The position numbers and the translations under genes are program-made. Below the pieces are notes generated by a model. The model was not told the DNA's origin, did no database searches, and was given only the letters and a program-made list of their open reading frames with translations. A stretch of DNA of 64,000 nt from Acholoe squamosa (lineage: Eukaryota > Annelida > Polychaeta > Phyllodocida > Polynoidae), in assembly GCA_949317995.1 (NCBI GenBank), contig OX439037.1:73719762-73783761 (forward strand), written 5' to 3'. The first letter of the stretch is position 1. Each line of letters starts with the position of its first letter. Below, piece after piece: positions 1 through 12,353 of this stretch.

Positions 1-91
1 AGGTGGTCAATTTTTATAGCAGTTGCCCCTTACGCATATGTGATAATCTAAGTGGATGGTTAGCATCAAAATTGTGCAGTTGAGCAAACTA
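1..91. other. flank, nothing recognised
   Basis: Short flank before the first inverted-repeat element. I see no coding or repeat signal in it. Confidence 0.4.
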
Positions 92-313
92 CCCAGCAAA
101 TTGTCGTCATCTGTCGCCATGATTCGTCATCAATGGTGACTCCTTTTTGAGTGATAACTCATTCCGTCATCTTTCGCCACTGTGTGTTAGACTCACGTGG
201 CATAGCAATTGCTATTCCTGGTGATCTTGTGCTATAACGACGTCGTGTTCTATCTAGCGACATGTGTGAGCCACTTCACACAGGTTGACGAGGACTCACG
301 ACAATTTGCTGGG
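92..313. mobile_element. 222 bp MITE with CCCAGCAAATTGTCGT termini
   Basis: The element starts CCCAGCAAATTGTCGT and ends in the inverse, ACGACAATTTGCTGGG. It is flanked on both sides by TA, a possible 2 bp target duplication. It has no coding capacity. Its left and right halves match the two outer ends of the 1.7 kb element at 10,636-12,353, so it looks like an internally deleted member of the same family. The transposase family that moves it is not recognisable from the termini. Confidence 0.75.
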
Positions 314-519
314 TAGGATGGTAACATCAGCCACCAAAAGATCTCTGCCTACACATGGAATGTAATGACATGAGTATTAAGTACAATAACAAAACCTGAT
401 GCAGAGTATATTTAATGAATGTTCTGGTATTGTTATTGTCAGACCAGCTATGTGAGAGAAAGTCCAGGTTAGTATACTCATGCCTGACTGGCATATTCAT
501 TTTTCCCACTTTTAGTACC

Positions 520-2870
520 GTACCCATTGCTTAAAATGTTATTCACAAAATAAAAAAGAAATACTCTTTGCACAAGATATACCATTTTCCTGGAAATCAG
601 TTGGGTTCTCTAAACATATATACGCCTTGGCCAGGTCGAACATGTAGGTCTGATTTTAATTTCCTATGAGATTGAACAGGGTGTGAATAAGAACCCATTT
701 CCTGTTCCTATTTTGGTAGGAATTAGGTTCTAATCCCACCGGCACACCACTGCTAATGAAACTGGCTTATGGTAGGCCTAGACGATAACCTGCCTACATT
801 ATGCAGCTTTGTGGACTGAGATAGTAAGAAAAGGTGAATTAGCAGGGATTTTCCATTGTTAAGTGAGGCGAGTGTACTAAGGAGATGGTGAAGAAAAGTA
901 TTGATGCTAATATGCAATTTGAAGTGTAAAATATATGTGTTATTTTGCATTGTCTTTGAAATTGCTCTGTAGTGTAACTAAGACCAAAGTTCGAATAATC
1001 AAATAACTTATTACTATCGCATGTAATTGATGGCTCTAACAACCTCTTGCAATCATAAGGGAGAGAGATAACATGAGTTCAAAGTGTGGGTTTAGTGGTA
1101 ATCTTTTATCATGGACATAGGGTAGCTGGCAGTGAAGGTGAGCCTGTGGCCGTTCCTCTTACCCTTAGCTACAACCCTGTAAAGTGGGGTTAGGTAGCCA
1201 ATGTTAGAGCTGAGTACACCTTAACTCAGCTACCTTCATCAAAGATATGTCTTCTCTTAAACATACCTATTACTTAACTTCTAATGAGGTTGTGCTGTGT
1301 AGACATAAGAACCCATTTCCCATTCGTACTTAGTAGAATTCAGGTGTTAATCTCTTGTTGGCAGCACAGCCAATGTAACAGGCCTGTCTCAAATGGTGAC
1401 CTGTGTACCTAGCTATGTTGAATGAAATAGTGAGCAAAACTAACTGATCATGGATTCTCACATTGTGAAGTGTGGCATGCTTATATATAGGATGACGAAA
1501 TGAAGCTCATTATTAACAAGGATTCTAAAAGCTAAAACTGAAATACCTGTCATTCTGATCTGCGTTTGAAATGTGCATGCTTTCTGATGTGATGCAAAAT
1601 CCATGCTAAAATGCATAAAGGAGAAAGTCTTCATCCAGTTTCTTATTTGGAATTAAGACTCTAAAGTAATGTTAATGATCAGTAAACTTATACTCGATGC
1701 TTGGCGCACTCTTACCTCAAATACAAATAGGTAGAGAGCAGATTAAAGAGATTTCCCACTTGGCAAAAAACGTTTTTAAAAATCTTTAACCAATTTCAAC
1801 CACATAACGAATAGGGAAACCAATAAAAACGTTTTATTTTACTTAATGAAGATGGAATAGTAAGAAGTAATGATTGTCTTAGCAAAAACAGAACCACTAT
1901 TTACTGTTCTAGTATCAAGCCCAGCAACCACATACATTTCCTATTTACTTAAGAACCTCTGGTATCTTTAAACTGATGCACATAGTTATACATGTCCTTG
2001 GTGAAAACCTAAGAATAAATATACACGATGGGAAAGCAGCCATAAACAAACTAGGTATTCAATGAGCCCCAATAGTGTTGAATGCCTGGATTTTCAATAT
2101 CTTATTTTTGAAATAATCAAAGGAATGGAACATCCTATTCATTGTACTGAAGGAAAATCAGTGACTGTAAGTAGGGTGTAAGGCTTGGTAATGTGCGAAT
2201 GAATGATAAAGGTATGTAGAGTAGGCAGATACGTTATGGATATAAAGAGGTAAGGAATGGACCTCCTGTGCTCTTGCTGGAATCCACTGGAGAGTGATCA
2301 TTGTAAAAATAAGAAATGCAGGTAAAAAAAACAAACTATTAATATTAATCTAAGGTTCCTGGTGAGGGTCTCTACACATCATGTAAATAAGCTTGGTGCT
2401 GAGCCACCCCAGATTGAGTTGGTCAATGAGATTAATATTGAGGTCTATGTTAGCAGGAGATGAAAGTTAAAGAAAGCACAATAGTACCCGCACCTCTAAA
2501 CATCTCAGGGCTCTAAAAGCCATGGATTGTCCAGATTGAACGCACACAGGTCAAATTGGATTGATGTCACCAGCTTAGAGCTGTAACTATTAATATCCCA
2601 CTTTCAACACCACAGTAGACAGCAAAGATTGTAGAGTTATTCACTAAATGAAAAGGAAATACTCCTTGTACAAGATATACCGTTTCCCTGGAAATCAGTT
2701 GGGGTTTGTTAACAGGGAGTTTGCACTGTTAAGTGATGCAAGTGTACTAAGATGAGATGGTGAAGAAAAGTATTGATGCTGAGTCAATATGAAATTCAAA
2801 GTGTGAAATACAATGTTGCATATTGCATTATCTTTGAAATGGCTTTGTAGAGTAACTGAGACCAAAGAAA
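520..2870. repeat. old diverged direct duplications
   Basis: Several blocks recur in the same orientation. About 536-615 together with 840-985 is repeated at about 2,635-2,865 with an internal deletion; both hold ACAAGATATACC, TGGAAATCAGTTGGG and GGTGAAGAAAAGTATTGATG. A looser match links about 640-890 to 1,275-1,505, sharing AAGAACCCATTTCC. No open frame survives in both members of a pair. I infer ancient tandem duplication of non-coding sequence. Confidence 0.6.
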
Positions 2871-5035
2871 CTTCAGAATGAGACAGATATGAAGACGGGT
2901 ATTGGCTGAGGGTGATATCTTTCTGGCAACATTTCCCACTTTTGCTCTCAAATTCAAATATGTTAATAATCTAAATATATGACCATCACCCCATTACAAA
3001 AACAGATATCAATGAAAATTCAAAGAGTGTAAACTACTTTCACTTGCCTCTCCTTCCTTTCAAAATGATTTCCAGATGGCCAGTTGGGAAAAGGAAGAAA
3101 CTCCCGCCACAAGCATTTATTTTTATGATCTTTAAACCTTAGTATTCATTGATTTTCTTCGAATATACCAATGTATCTTACAGTTTAACAAAACGTTGAT
3201 GGTCATTACAAACAACAAAGGAACAATCTGCAGTAGCCAAAAGTACAGTACGTCCCTTTTGATTTCTAATTTGACAGACAGGCTAACAGGAAAAGTAATT
3301 AACCAGGATTATCATACAGAGATATGTGTGACCTGCACTGGAATAGAGAAACCTTAGTGCCTCCTGAAATAAGGTCCCTTTTTGCAGACCCTGTCACATG
3401 TTATTCTCATGGCGGATACCAAAAGGAAACCATCTAACATTATTTCACCCCCTGGGCTGATATGAGTAGTTGATGAGTCTTTCAACTACGAGATTTATAA
3501 AAGGATGCACGATGCAAGAATGGCAGTGGTCTGCATTGTTAACTTGGATAATTACACTCCACTCGCAAGTTGTCAAGAAATGCCATGAAATTATAGTCAT
3601 ACATCAGGAGGTTAACGTCCTACCATCAGCACTGTGGAAAATCAGTAGTGAATTATCACCAGGACTTACTGTGCCTGACAGTCAACTATTTTGAAATGCG
3701 AGAAGGAACTTTTGCTAAAAACATGTTTCAGGGGTTAATAATAGTTTGTTGCAGGGATTGAAAGTGGTGTATTAAGTGAAGCTTAGAACAGGCAAAGTGG
3801 TTCATGAAACCAGGTTTATCTAAGTGAGGACCCTTGATTAATTGCCATTACAGCTAAGTAGCATTGGTCATGTGGCGCCTGCAGCACTAGAACTGCCCTA
3901 TCAAATGCTATGTCATCACTACATAAGTGCTGACCATAAAGAGCAGTAATAGGGCACTACCCACGATTGCTGACACTAAGTTGTGGGGTTTCAAATCGTA
4001 GTGACTGTGTGCAGTCGTAGTGCCTTAAGAAATGGCCTTCTGGTTGTCTCTCTTGGATTCTCTCTCTCTTGGTCGTGCTTGGTACACCCATTCGTCTCTC
4101 TCTGTCTCTCTGTCTCGTTTAGCTGGCAAACACAAAAAAAATTGCTGGAGAACTCTCAAACAGCATTCACAAAATAAATTAAGTAAGGTAGGGGGCAGAA
4201 GGCAATTTGTCAAGGTTTTGCATCCAAAGGATTTTTGTAGAACATGAATCTATTTTCTCATGATTATGCATTAAAACGGATATCAATGTGTACAAGAATC
4301 TCTATGTTAGACAGGGGATGGAATTGAACTACAAAGCAAGTAAATGAAATACAATTCAGGGTGCGTAACCCCATTGGATAAAGTGTAAAGGGCTATAGAA
4401 GTTAGACTATATGGGAGGGTAAAGGGAAGGGTTGAAAGGGGAGAGCTTTACACACCATTGGCCTCATCACTGGCTGCATCCGATAAAGCAGACTAGCAGT
4501 CTGATGGATGATCAGGGGAAGGCTCAGCTGTGACTGGGGCCAGTGCATTGCCAGTGACAGAAAAGGGCCAGGGGCAGAGGAACGATGACCCTCATTCCCT
4601 CCCTCTGTATCACCCCCTGCTGGCCACATGGACAAATGAACGAATTACATGAAGCCTGAGCAACTATTGTTTGCTGTGGCAATAACTGAGCTGCCCAGGG
4701 TAGTGCGTGTGTAAGGAGTGGTTGGTGGTCTACTGACGGCTGAATGGACACTGACCGATAGGGGATGGCTTGGTCATCCAATGTTGAGCCAACCCCATTC
4801 TTTCACTCCTCCCAACTTTCAGTCTGCATGTTGTACTTGCCTTTGCCCTTCCTCCTCCCATACTATGTCAATCCTGTCTTCCAATGCCTACCCTTCTTAC
4901 CCCTTACCTACTGCGTATGAATTCTTCATCTCCTCCAGTTTCCCCATCTCTGCATGTTTATCACCTGCAATGCCTTTTCTGTCCCCTCTCCCTCCATCCT
5001 TTACCCCCTGGCCCTCTGCCTTTGTGTCTATCTTT
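2871..5035. other. no recognisable feature
   Basis: AT-rich DNA with short chance frames. A CT-rich patch lies near 4,045-4,115. GCAGTCGTAGTG near 4,011 recurs near 29,406 in a similar context, which may mark an old shared repeat, but the match is too short to annotate. Confidence 0.4.
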
Positions 5036-5060
5036 CTCTCTGTCTCTGTCTGTCTGTCTG

Positions 5061-5097
<37 letters not shown>
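5036..5097. repeat. (CT)n microsatellite
   Basis: An imperfect CTCTCTGTCTGT tract runs into about 15 uninterrupted CT units. It creates long spurious serine/leucine frames on the plus strand and Arg/Glu frames on the minus strand. Confidence 0.9.
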
Positions 5098-5600
5098 AAG
5101 CTCAACCACTCTGCTCCATATTATGTTGTTTTCTTTTGCAGCCTACCTACCATTGCCTCTTACTTCCTGCCAAAATTACTATGCCCCTTTTTTTATAATG
5201 ACCCATCACTCTTCATCTGCTTTCACCTCTTCCCCTTTCTGCATATCTCCATATGACCAATAGCCACCAATCGTCGTCAAGTAGGTTGCCTTTGGCTCCC
5301 TTTCAATAACCTCTTCAAAATAAGAGGTGTAGTGCGGTGTAGGCTTTGAGGGGGACTATGGTTTTGCCTATATGTGATGCAGAACATGTGAGCTACAGGG
5401 GGTCAGAACAGCCAAAAAGGGTGATTTTTGGGGTAAAAATGATGCATTAATTTTTTCCATAGCTACAAAAAGAAAAATGAAGGGAGAAATCCTTAAGGGT
5501 TTTATCTGGTAAATCCCCCCTATGGTAGAGAATTCTTTTGCAATCATTAGGGGTCCATGAATCATCTTTTGGGAAAACTAGGTGCATTAAACCTTTTGTG
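5098..5600. other. no recognisable feature
   Basis: Pyrimidine-rich to mixed sequence. I see no gene, RNA or repeat that I can support. Confidence 0.4.
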
Positions 5601-6229
5601 TAATTCCCGAGTGGTCAATACTACAACCTTATCCGGGTTCCCTTTCACTAGGAAAGACACAGTACATTGACTAATAGAATTTACCATGTAGAAACCCTAT
5701 ATGTACCTATTTATCCCACAAAAAAAATTAAACCTGACAGTAAAATTGTATGGACCCGAGTCTATGATTTGATTTTAGGGAAGTTTACGCGTGGTCACAT
5801 CTACAACCATATCGGCAGCATATCTATAATAGGTTTATTATATTAAACTATCCTTATTATTTGTCCCTTGTACCTTCATAAGAAATGAATACGCCCTGTA
5901 GGTTTGGTGATAATATACCACATTGTCCCAAAAATATCACAAGAAGGTATAGGCGTGGTCACATCTATGACCATGGTCGTGCCTACAGTTTTCTAGCAGG
6001 GTGTCCTTGTTATGTGTTAATTATACCTTATTATGTAAGTAACATCGAATTTATTCAGATTATTCCATCTTGATGCAACTCTGAGATATGGCATTGAGTA
6101 CAAATGTGTGGTTCCCATGGTCATAGATATGACCATGGTCACATCTATGACCATACATGTAGTCATACTACAACGGTTGTCAGTATTTAAGTACAGCCAT
6201 TATATGTTAGTTATTCATTGATATTGTAG

Positions 6230-6476
6230 GGGCAGTAATTCCCCGTACTTGGTGGAGATACCGAGTGGTCCCACCTTGTGAGGGGGATCTCTAGAGAGCT
6301 CGGTACCAGGTAATCACTGCCCCCTAGTGTGTGTATCATACCGATCCAGGTGTAGTTGGAAGGTAGAGAATGTCAGGCCAGGGGAAGTAGCTCAGAGGTA
6401 GAGCATCCGCTTCGAAGTTGGAGGGTCCCGGGTTCGAGTCCCGGTTTCTCCAAGACATTTTCCGCTGACCACTACA
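6230..6476 (+). repeat. tRNA-bearing repeat, copy 1 (tRNA-like 6381-6452)
   Basis: A 247 bp unit repeated 518 bp downstream. At 6,381-6,452 it holds a 72 nt tRNA-like sequence with a 7 bp acceptor stem (with G-U pairs), a GCTC/GAGC D stem, a CCGGG/CCCGG T stem, A box TAGCTCAGAGG and B box GGTTCGAGTCC. The anticodon stem has one mismatch; the loop TTCGAAG would give CGA. About 150 bp upstream of the tRNA part is also repeated, including a possible GGGCAGT/ACTGCCCC hairpin. A tRNA-derived repeat is more likely than a working tRNA gene. Confidence 0.75.
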
Positions 6477-6747
6477 TTGGTGGAGAAACCGAGCATCCTA
6501 ACGCAATCACGGATTGAAGGTACGGGAACCCCGTATCTTAACGCAATCATGGATTGAGGACTCGGGAACTGGGCCGATATGATACAGATGACGCTTCGAC
6601 CAATCCGGTACTTGTACCAGTACACCCACTGAGAAGTCAGGAGTGCCCCAACACTGCTTGATAAAGCCTCAACTCTCAGGTAACTGGATTGAGTGGGAAT
6701 GCCGGGTGCTAGTGGATGGTGGTTGAAGCTGATGGGGAGGAGTGTAC

Positions 6748-6994
6748 GGGCAGTAATTCCCCGTACTTGGTGGAGATACCTAGTGGTCCCACCTTGTGAG
6801 GGGGATCTCTAGAGAGCTCGGTACCAGGTAATCACTGCCCCCTAGTGTGTGTATCATACCGATCCAGGTGTAGTTGGAAGGTAGAGAATGTCAGGCCAGG
6901 GGAAGTAGCTCAGAGGTAGAGCATCCGCTTCGAAATTGGAGGGTCCCGGGTTCGAGTCCCGGTTTCTCCAAGACATTTTCCGCTGACCACTACA
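6748..6994 (+). repeat. tRNA-bearing repeat, copy 2 (tRNA-like 6899-6970)
   Basis: Near-identical to 6,230-6,476 over 247 bp without gaps. By eye the differences include one base in the upstream part and one in the anticodon loop (GAAGTTGG to GAAATTGG). The near identity indicates a recent local duplication. Between the copies, TAACGCAATCACGGATTGA and TAACGCAATCATGGATTGA form a further short direct repeat. Confidence 0.75.
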
Positions 6995-7100
6995 ATATAA
7001 AAGGAATTGCATGTTAAAAGGGATATTCTGCCTGACTCTGAGGTATGGCATATAGTATAAAATGTGTGGTCACATCTACAACAAGGCATTGTACTGTGGG

Positions 7101-8860
7101 CACGCTATTATATATATTTAACCTTCCCTCATATATGGGCATTATAGCCCAACATATGTGCATATAATAAGGATTTTACCAATCCGGAAAAAATCTTTTT
7201 TTGGATCCCTCTGGCCACCTAGTTGACGATGATCCATGGCTATTGGTCATATCTATGAATCCAGGTAATTATATACATATGAATATAGAAAAGCCTCAGT
7301 AAGTGACAGTATGGTGCCAAACGATGAATTAGAACTGTGTGCATTTAGACAGGTATTGCACCTCCATATACACGTACAGATTTTAAAAACAGGTATGACA
7401 GTGGGAACGATACTGCTCTGAGACATTTTACATGCATTGCTCTTAATGCCCATGCCCTTAGTTGTCATGGTGTGCCAATGAATTTGATGGTGGGTAGACT
7501 CAGAAGTAACACATGGCAACTGCGGCACTATGCTAGCCCTTCGAGTTCAATAAAGAAGGAACCCCATAGGGTCAGCATCAAAGATGAATTCATGTTCCAT
7601 GCCCTTCCATGGGCATGAAAGACTTAAGCAGTATGTGGCCCTAAAAGCGTTGACTGTACAATGTCATGTTTGAATGTCAGACAAGCAATAAAGTGCCACA
7701 CGGGTAGAAGACATGTTATGTATGTATTGTCCTGTTGGCTGCGGAATAGAGGGAATGAATAATAGTTACATGTGTGCAAGCTAATTTGTAAGTATTACTG
7801 ACAGGGCAGGAGGGCAGGAGGTGTAAGTGGTAGAATATGCATGGTTATTGAAAGTGTGGGAAACAGGCCATCTGTTTCAATGAGGAGCTTATGCTGTGAA
7901 AAAAGCTCTGTAATTAGGAGCTGTTTTATAATGAGCTGGAAGAGTATATATGAATAAGAGAATGCAATTCATGTTTTTTCTTATCTTATTTTTCTCCACG
8001 ATAAGTGGATGTGGAGATGTATACATACTACTATGCTTGGCAATTCAAGTCTATACTAAGCATGAGTAAGGACAAACAACCATTCCCCAACAATAACACT
8101 TTAAGAATGTGAGATATGAGAATGTGAGGTATGATTCCAATTGGACTAGTGTTATAATCATTAGATAAGACACAGATCTGTGAAAAGTACCGAAAACAGG
8201 GGCATGTTTGTAGTTTACCGCAGTATTACACAGCTAGTTAAACAGGAGGGTTCAATAACCCCTACAAATATGGATTATAAAGATCTCCATAAACATAAAC
8301 CTGTACCTAATCCAACTGGTGGGAAAGGAGTGTTCATTTATCAAACAAGAATTCCAGTATATGTTGTTTGAACTTTAATATCAATCTGTTGCATGTCATA
8401 TCAATTACTCATGAGAAATTTTAAAGGTATCTATACAAGGATGCCCATCACAAGTTGTTTTCTCTTTTCACAGATATCTTCGCTAGCTCAATGCTAGGAT
8501 CACTTTCTTTGTTATGAGCATGTGAGAATCTGCCACATACGTCCACCCAGCAGTGGAGGAGCAGACACAAACTCACTCCCAGTCTATGGGGGGGGGCAGG
8601 TCTTATGCCATGTGGACTCCTCTCTAATGCAATAACCACGGCTTATCTGAACACAATGTATTCCTTCTTGAAAAGCAAAGAATGAAGACAATTAACATCA
8701 GTGTTCTCCCTTTGATACCCTTTACCCTCAGATGACATCTGGTTAATTCTCACCATTTTGACCGGAATCGGACAGAATGTAATGGTTTAGACTGGAGGGA
8801 AAGCTCATCTCACACATCCTCTGCACAAACTTGGGAACACTGAAATAAAGTTTCATTATA
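7101..8860. other. no recognisable feature
   Basis: AT-rich sequence with only short chance frames, such as a 91-codon minus-strand frame at 7,253-7,528 that lacks any recognisable motif. I see no RNA gene or clear repeat. Confidence 0.4.
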
Positions 8861-9425
8861 GTAGAGGGAGGCAAAATCTTAAAAGTGGCTTAGAAATCAC
8901 CTTATGAGGGACAGAATGTTAGGGGGTGGCATCCATGCCAGACTTGAAGTATGGACCATACTGATCAACTGGAATAGGGCCCGATGATGGCAGCCATCAC
9001 CGAAATTCCTTGTTTTTGCTATATCTTTGCATCCAATGATGCTAGACATTCATTTAAAGTGTCTACTAGCACATTTTCAGGGTCTAGGTCCTGTTCTTTA
9101 TCAGATGCATGCAAAGCCTAGTATAGGCCTATTTTAGATCGCCATTACGAGAATTCACTGTTTGTGCAGTAGCCTTGCAAATAAGGCTAATAAATATTCA
9201 TTCAGTGTGGCTATATCCACATTATCAGGGTTTAGGAACAGAATGGGAGCATTGTTCTCTCACTCCTGTCCATGTATGAGCCTATTATAGGTCTGGACAA
9301 GGAAGCCATTACCAAAGTTGATGGTTTTTCATCATATCCTTGTTATTAGGGCCATTAGACACTCACCTCATGTGACTGTATCCACATTTTCAGGGTCTAG
9401 GAACATGATAGGGGCATTCATCTTC
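8861..9425 (+). repeat. left arm of a 5-kb-spaced inverted repeat
   Basis: This segment recurs in inverse orientation at about 14,314-14,916. Matching landmarks include GGGGGTGGCATCCATGCCAG, AAGTGTCTACTAGCACATTT and AGCCTTGCAAATAAGG. Inside the arm a module beginning CCACATTTTCAGGGTCTAGG occurs three times about 150-170 bp apart. The arms are clearly diverged with indels, so the duplication is old. No coding frame is conserved between them. Confidence 0.75.
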
Positions 9426-10635
9426 CTCCCCTCTACCTATTTATTGGCCTATTATAGACCTGAGATAGGGTAGCCATGACAGCAAGTACCAACATTCACA
9501 ATTTTACTATATGTCTGAATATACTTCCCAAAGATATGTAGTGCCAGTAAATAGAGCTATACTTTTAGGATTTAGTAATAACATTTTAGAGTTCCTACTA
9601 AAATGCAGTTTTAACCTGTTGGTACCCAGAACTATTTGACAATTTTCTATTGATTTCACAGGGATATCACTCTGTTGTTCAATACCATATGCTATTCCAA
9701 TCTTCGGTTTTAATATGATCCTCTTATCACATTTTCTGAATGCCCTTGATTTAGTCTTTCAGCTCAGACATCAGTTCCAGTTTGGTTGCCATAGCAACTA
9801 AACGTTCTATTTGTTATTAATTGAGAGCATCTAGACCATTCTGTACAATATCTCCATTTTACTGTCAAGTAATAGGCTTGGATAACTATAATAATCTAAG
9901 CTTGTCAATGTTTTGTTCGTACTACTCAAGAAATAGATTGTTTTGGTAATATAACAAACCATGGGAAGATTTCTATGGGTATGAAAGATTTCAATCAATG
10001 AATAACATAGAACAAAGCATATTCTCCAATACTTGGAATACTTGGGATCATAGGGGTAATATAAGCCCACAATAGCTACAGCTTGGTGCGGCCCTAGGTG
10101 CCATGTCAGACCCTTGCTGTTTGGCAGGCTGACCCTCTAATAGGCCACATATTTTCATGTTTTGACTTGCTGTTCTTGAACTAATACAGATACTGTCACA
10201 TGTCACATGGATGGTCCTATTGGAATCGTGAGTTTGTGACCATTCTATAGAGTGTCTAACTGTGCATATTGGACAAGTAGAAGTATCTCAATGACAATGA
10301 TATAAATACGTGCTTTAATGTACATGTGCTTATTCAGCACACTTGGGCACATAGGGGTTAAATGGTTTCAAATACTGAAGGTAGTACGACCATTTTAGGG
10401 TAAATGCATTTAGAAATCAATGAAAATGCCCCTGGGAACGAGGTGTGTATTAAATATTTCGAGTTAAGGTCAGGGTAGCCAAGATGAATTGTATTGTCGT
10501 GGTTAATGATTATGATGTAGCAACTATTGCAAGCTGATAAGGAGGAGGTGGGGGCATACAGGTGGATGTACCAATGAAGTGCTGCCTGATAATTTGGGTG
10601 GGTTGGAGAGGTATAAAACACTCAGTGACAGCCTT
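9426..10635. other. no recognisable feature
   Basis: AT-rich intervening sequence between the inverted-repeat arm and the large CCCAGCAAATT element. The short frames carry no motif. Confidence 0.4.
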
Positions 10636-12353
10636 CCCAGCAAATTGTCGTTATCTGTCGCCATGATTGGTCATCAATGGTGACTCCTTTTTGAGTGATA
10701 ACTCACTGCGTCATCTTTCGCCACTGTGTGTCAGTCTCACATGGCATGGCAATTTATCACAACAGTCACCAACATGATCTCACTCACTGCGTGAGTATGT
10801 GCCACCCCTTGTCATCCCTCACAAAGCATGGTGACTTATCACCACCATAGCCAACATGGATCTAACTCACTGCGTGAGTATGTGCCACTGCCTGTCAACT
10901 CTCACTCAGAATGGCGGCTTATCACAAGCATCGCCAACATGGATCTGACTCACTGTGTGATTATGTACCACTCCCAGTCAGCTCTCACTCAGAATGGCAG
11001 CTTCTCACAAGCATCGCCAACATGGATCTGACTCACTGTGTGATTATGTACCACTCCCATGCCACTGGCATCAACTCTGATACAAAATGGTGACTTATCA
11101 CTACCATTGCCAACATTGGTCTCACTCAATGCGTGAACTTGTGTCACTCCATGTCAATGCTCTCTGAGGATTGCATCATCTGTCACTCACTCACTCAGAA
11201 TGGCAACTTATCACCACCATTCAAGGCCTTTGTCTCACTCAATGCGTGAATTTGTGTCACTCCAAGTCAATGCTTTCTGAGGATTGCATCATCTGTCACT
11301 CACTCTCACTCAGAATGGCAACTTATCACCACCATTGCCAAAGTTGTTGAGACAGCACCACTGTTCAACATGTAGCCTATCTAGGAAGTGTGGGCATGAA
11401 GTATAAGTCCCATACTTATCAAATGTGCTTTGTTGCACACTGATTTCCATGTAATACTTCAGGGTTGAATCAAACAAGATTATATAGAGAAAATATCAAT
11501 TGAATTTAGATAGAGGTATCTCTAAAATAAAAGCAACTATCCATAAACACCTTTTCTCTGGTTACAGGAAAAATACATAAGGAAGTATCTACATGAACAC
11601 CTTGTCTGTGGTTAGAGGGAAGATACATATGGCAATACCTTCTCTGGCAAAACATACATTGATCTGGCAGATGTGAGGCTGCATGATTACCAATGTCGAT
11701 GATCATGAGCTTTTCATCTAACAAGATGAGTGATCACCAGCATCGCCATCACTGGTGAGTCTGAGTGATCACCACTCTCGCCATCCATGGTGAACCTGCG
11801 CTATGATGTGGTGCGCATTTCATCTAGCGAGGTGAGTGATCAACCGCCTTGCCATCCCTGGTGAGTGTGAGTCATCACGATCCTCGCCAACCATGGTGAA
11901 CGTGCATTATGGCATGGTGTGCGTTTCATCTAGCGAGATGAATGATCACCTGAGTGACCATCCCCCGTGAGTGTGAGTGATCACGATCCTTGCCATCTGT
12001 GGTGAATGTGCGTTATGACGTGGTGTGATCACTCATGTCGCCATCCCTGGTGAGGATGAGTGATCACTCATGTCGCCATCCCTGGTGAGGATGAGTGATC
12101 ACGATCCTCGCCATCCCTGGTGAACATGCACTATGACGAGGTGCGTGTTTCATCTAGCGAGGTGAGTGATCACCTGCGTCGCCATCCCTGGTGAGTCTGA
12201 GTGATCACCATCCTCGCCATCTGAGGTGAGGCCATGTGATCACCACCATTGCTATTCCTGGTGATCTTGTGCTATAGCGACGTCGTGTTCCATCTAGCGA
12301 CATGTGTGAGCCACTTCACACAGGTTGACGAGGAGTCACGACAATTTGCTGGG
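10636..12353. mobile_element. 1.7 kb long form of the CCCAGCAAATT element
   Basis: It begins CCCAGCAAATTGTCGT and ends ACGACAATTTGCTGGG, the same termini as the 222 bp element at 92-313, whose two halves match its outer ends. The left half (about 10,740-11,340) holds units of about 83 bp around ATCACCACCATTGCCAACAT. The right half (about 11,726-12,245) holds shorter units around GTGATCACNATCCTCGCCAT. The two unit types resemble each other, so the interior seems to have grown by repeated amplification of one motif. A non-repeated spacer lies at about 11,345-11,725. There is no transposase frame. The flanks share TT at most. Confidence 0.75.

Larger units (their letters stand above)
5600..7100. 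repeat. decayed array with GTGGTCACATCTA motif
   Basis: The motif GTGGTCACATCTAC or GGTCACATCTATGACC occurs near 5,791, 5,950, 6,126 and 7,066, with weaker forms near 5,612 and 7,234. Companion text such as TGAGATATGGCATTGAGTA (near 6,081) recurs as TGAGGTATGGCATATAGTA (near 7,039). The first copies are about 155-180 bp apart, and the array is split by the tRNA-bearing repeats. Near 6,118-6,152 the motif sits in an inverted repeat centred on GACCATGGTC. I infer an old tandem repeat. Confidence 0.55.

Noticed and set aside
3880-4045. Relationship to 29,180-29,450 through GCAGTCGTAGTG
   Set aside because: Shared text is too short and interrupted to call a repeat family.
4718-5263. 181-codon plus-strand frame
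   Set aside because: Driven by the CT-rich tract and pyrimidine-rich flanks; Ser/Leu/Pro composition, no domain, and overlapping frames in other phases.
6381-6452. Functional tRNA gene
   Set aside because: Mismatch in the anticodon stem, inconsistent class features for the implied anticodon CGA, and membership in a repeat family with conserved flanks.
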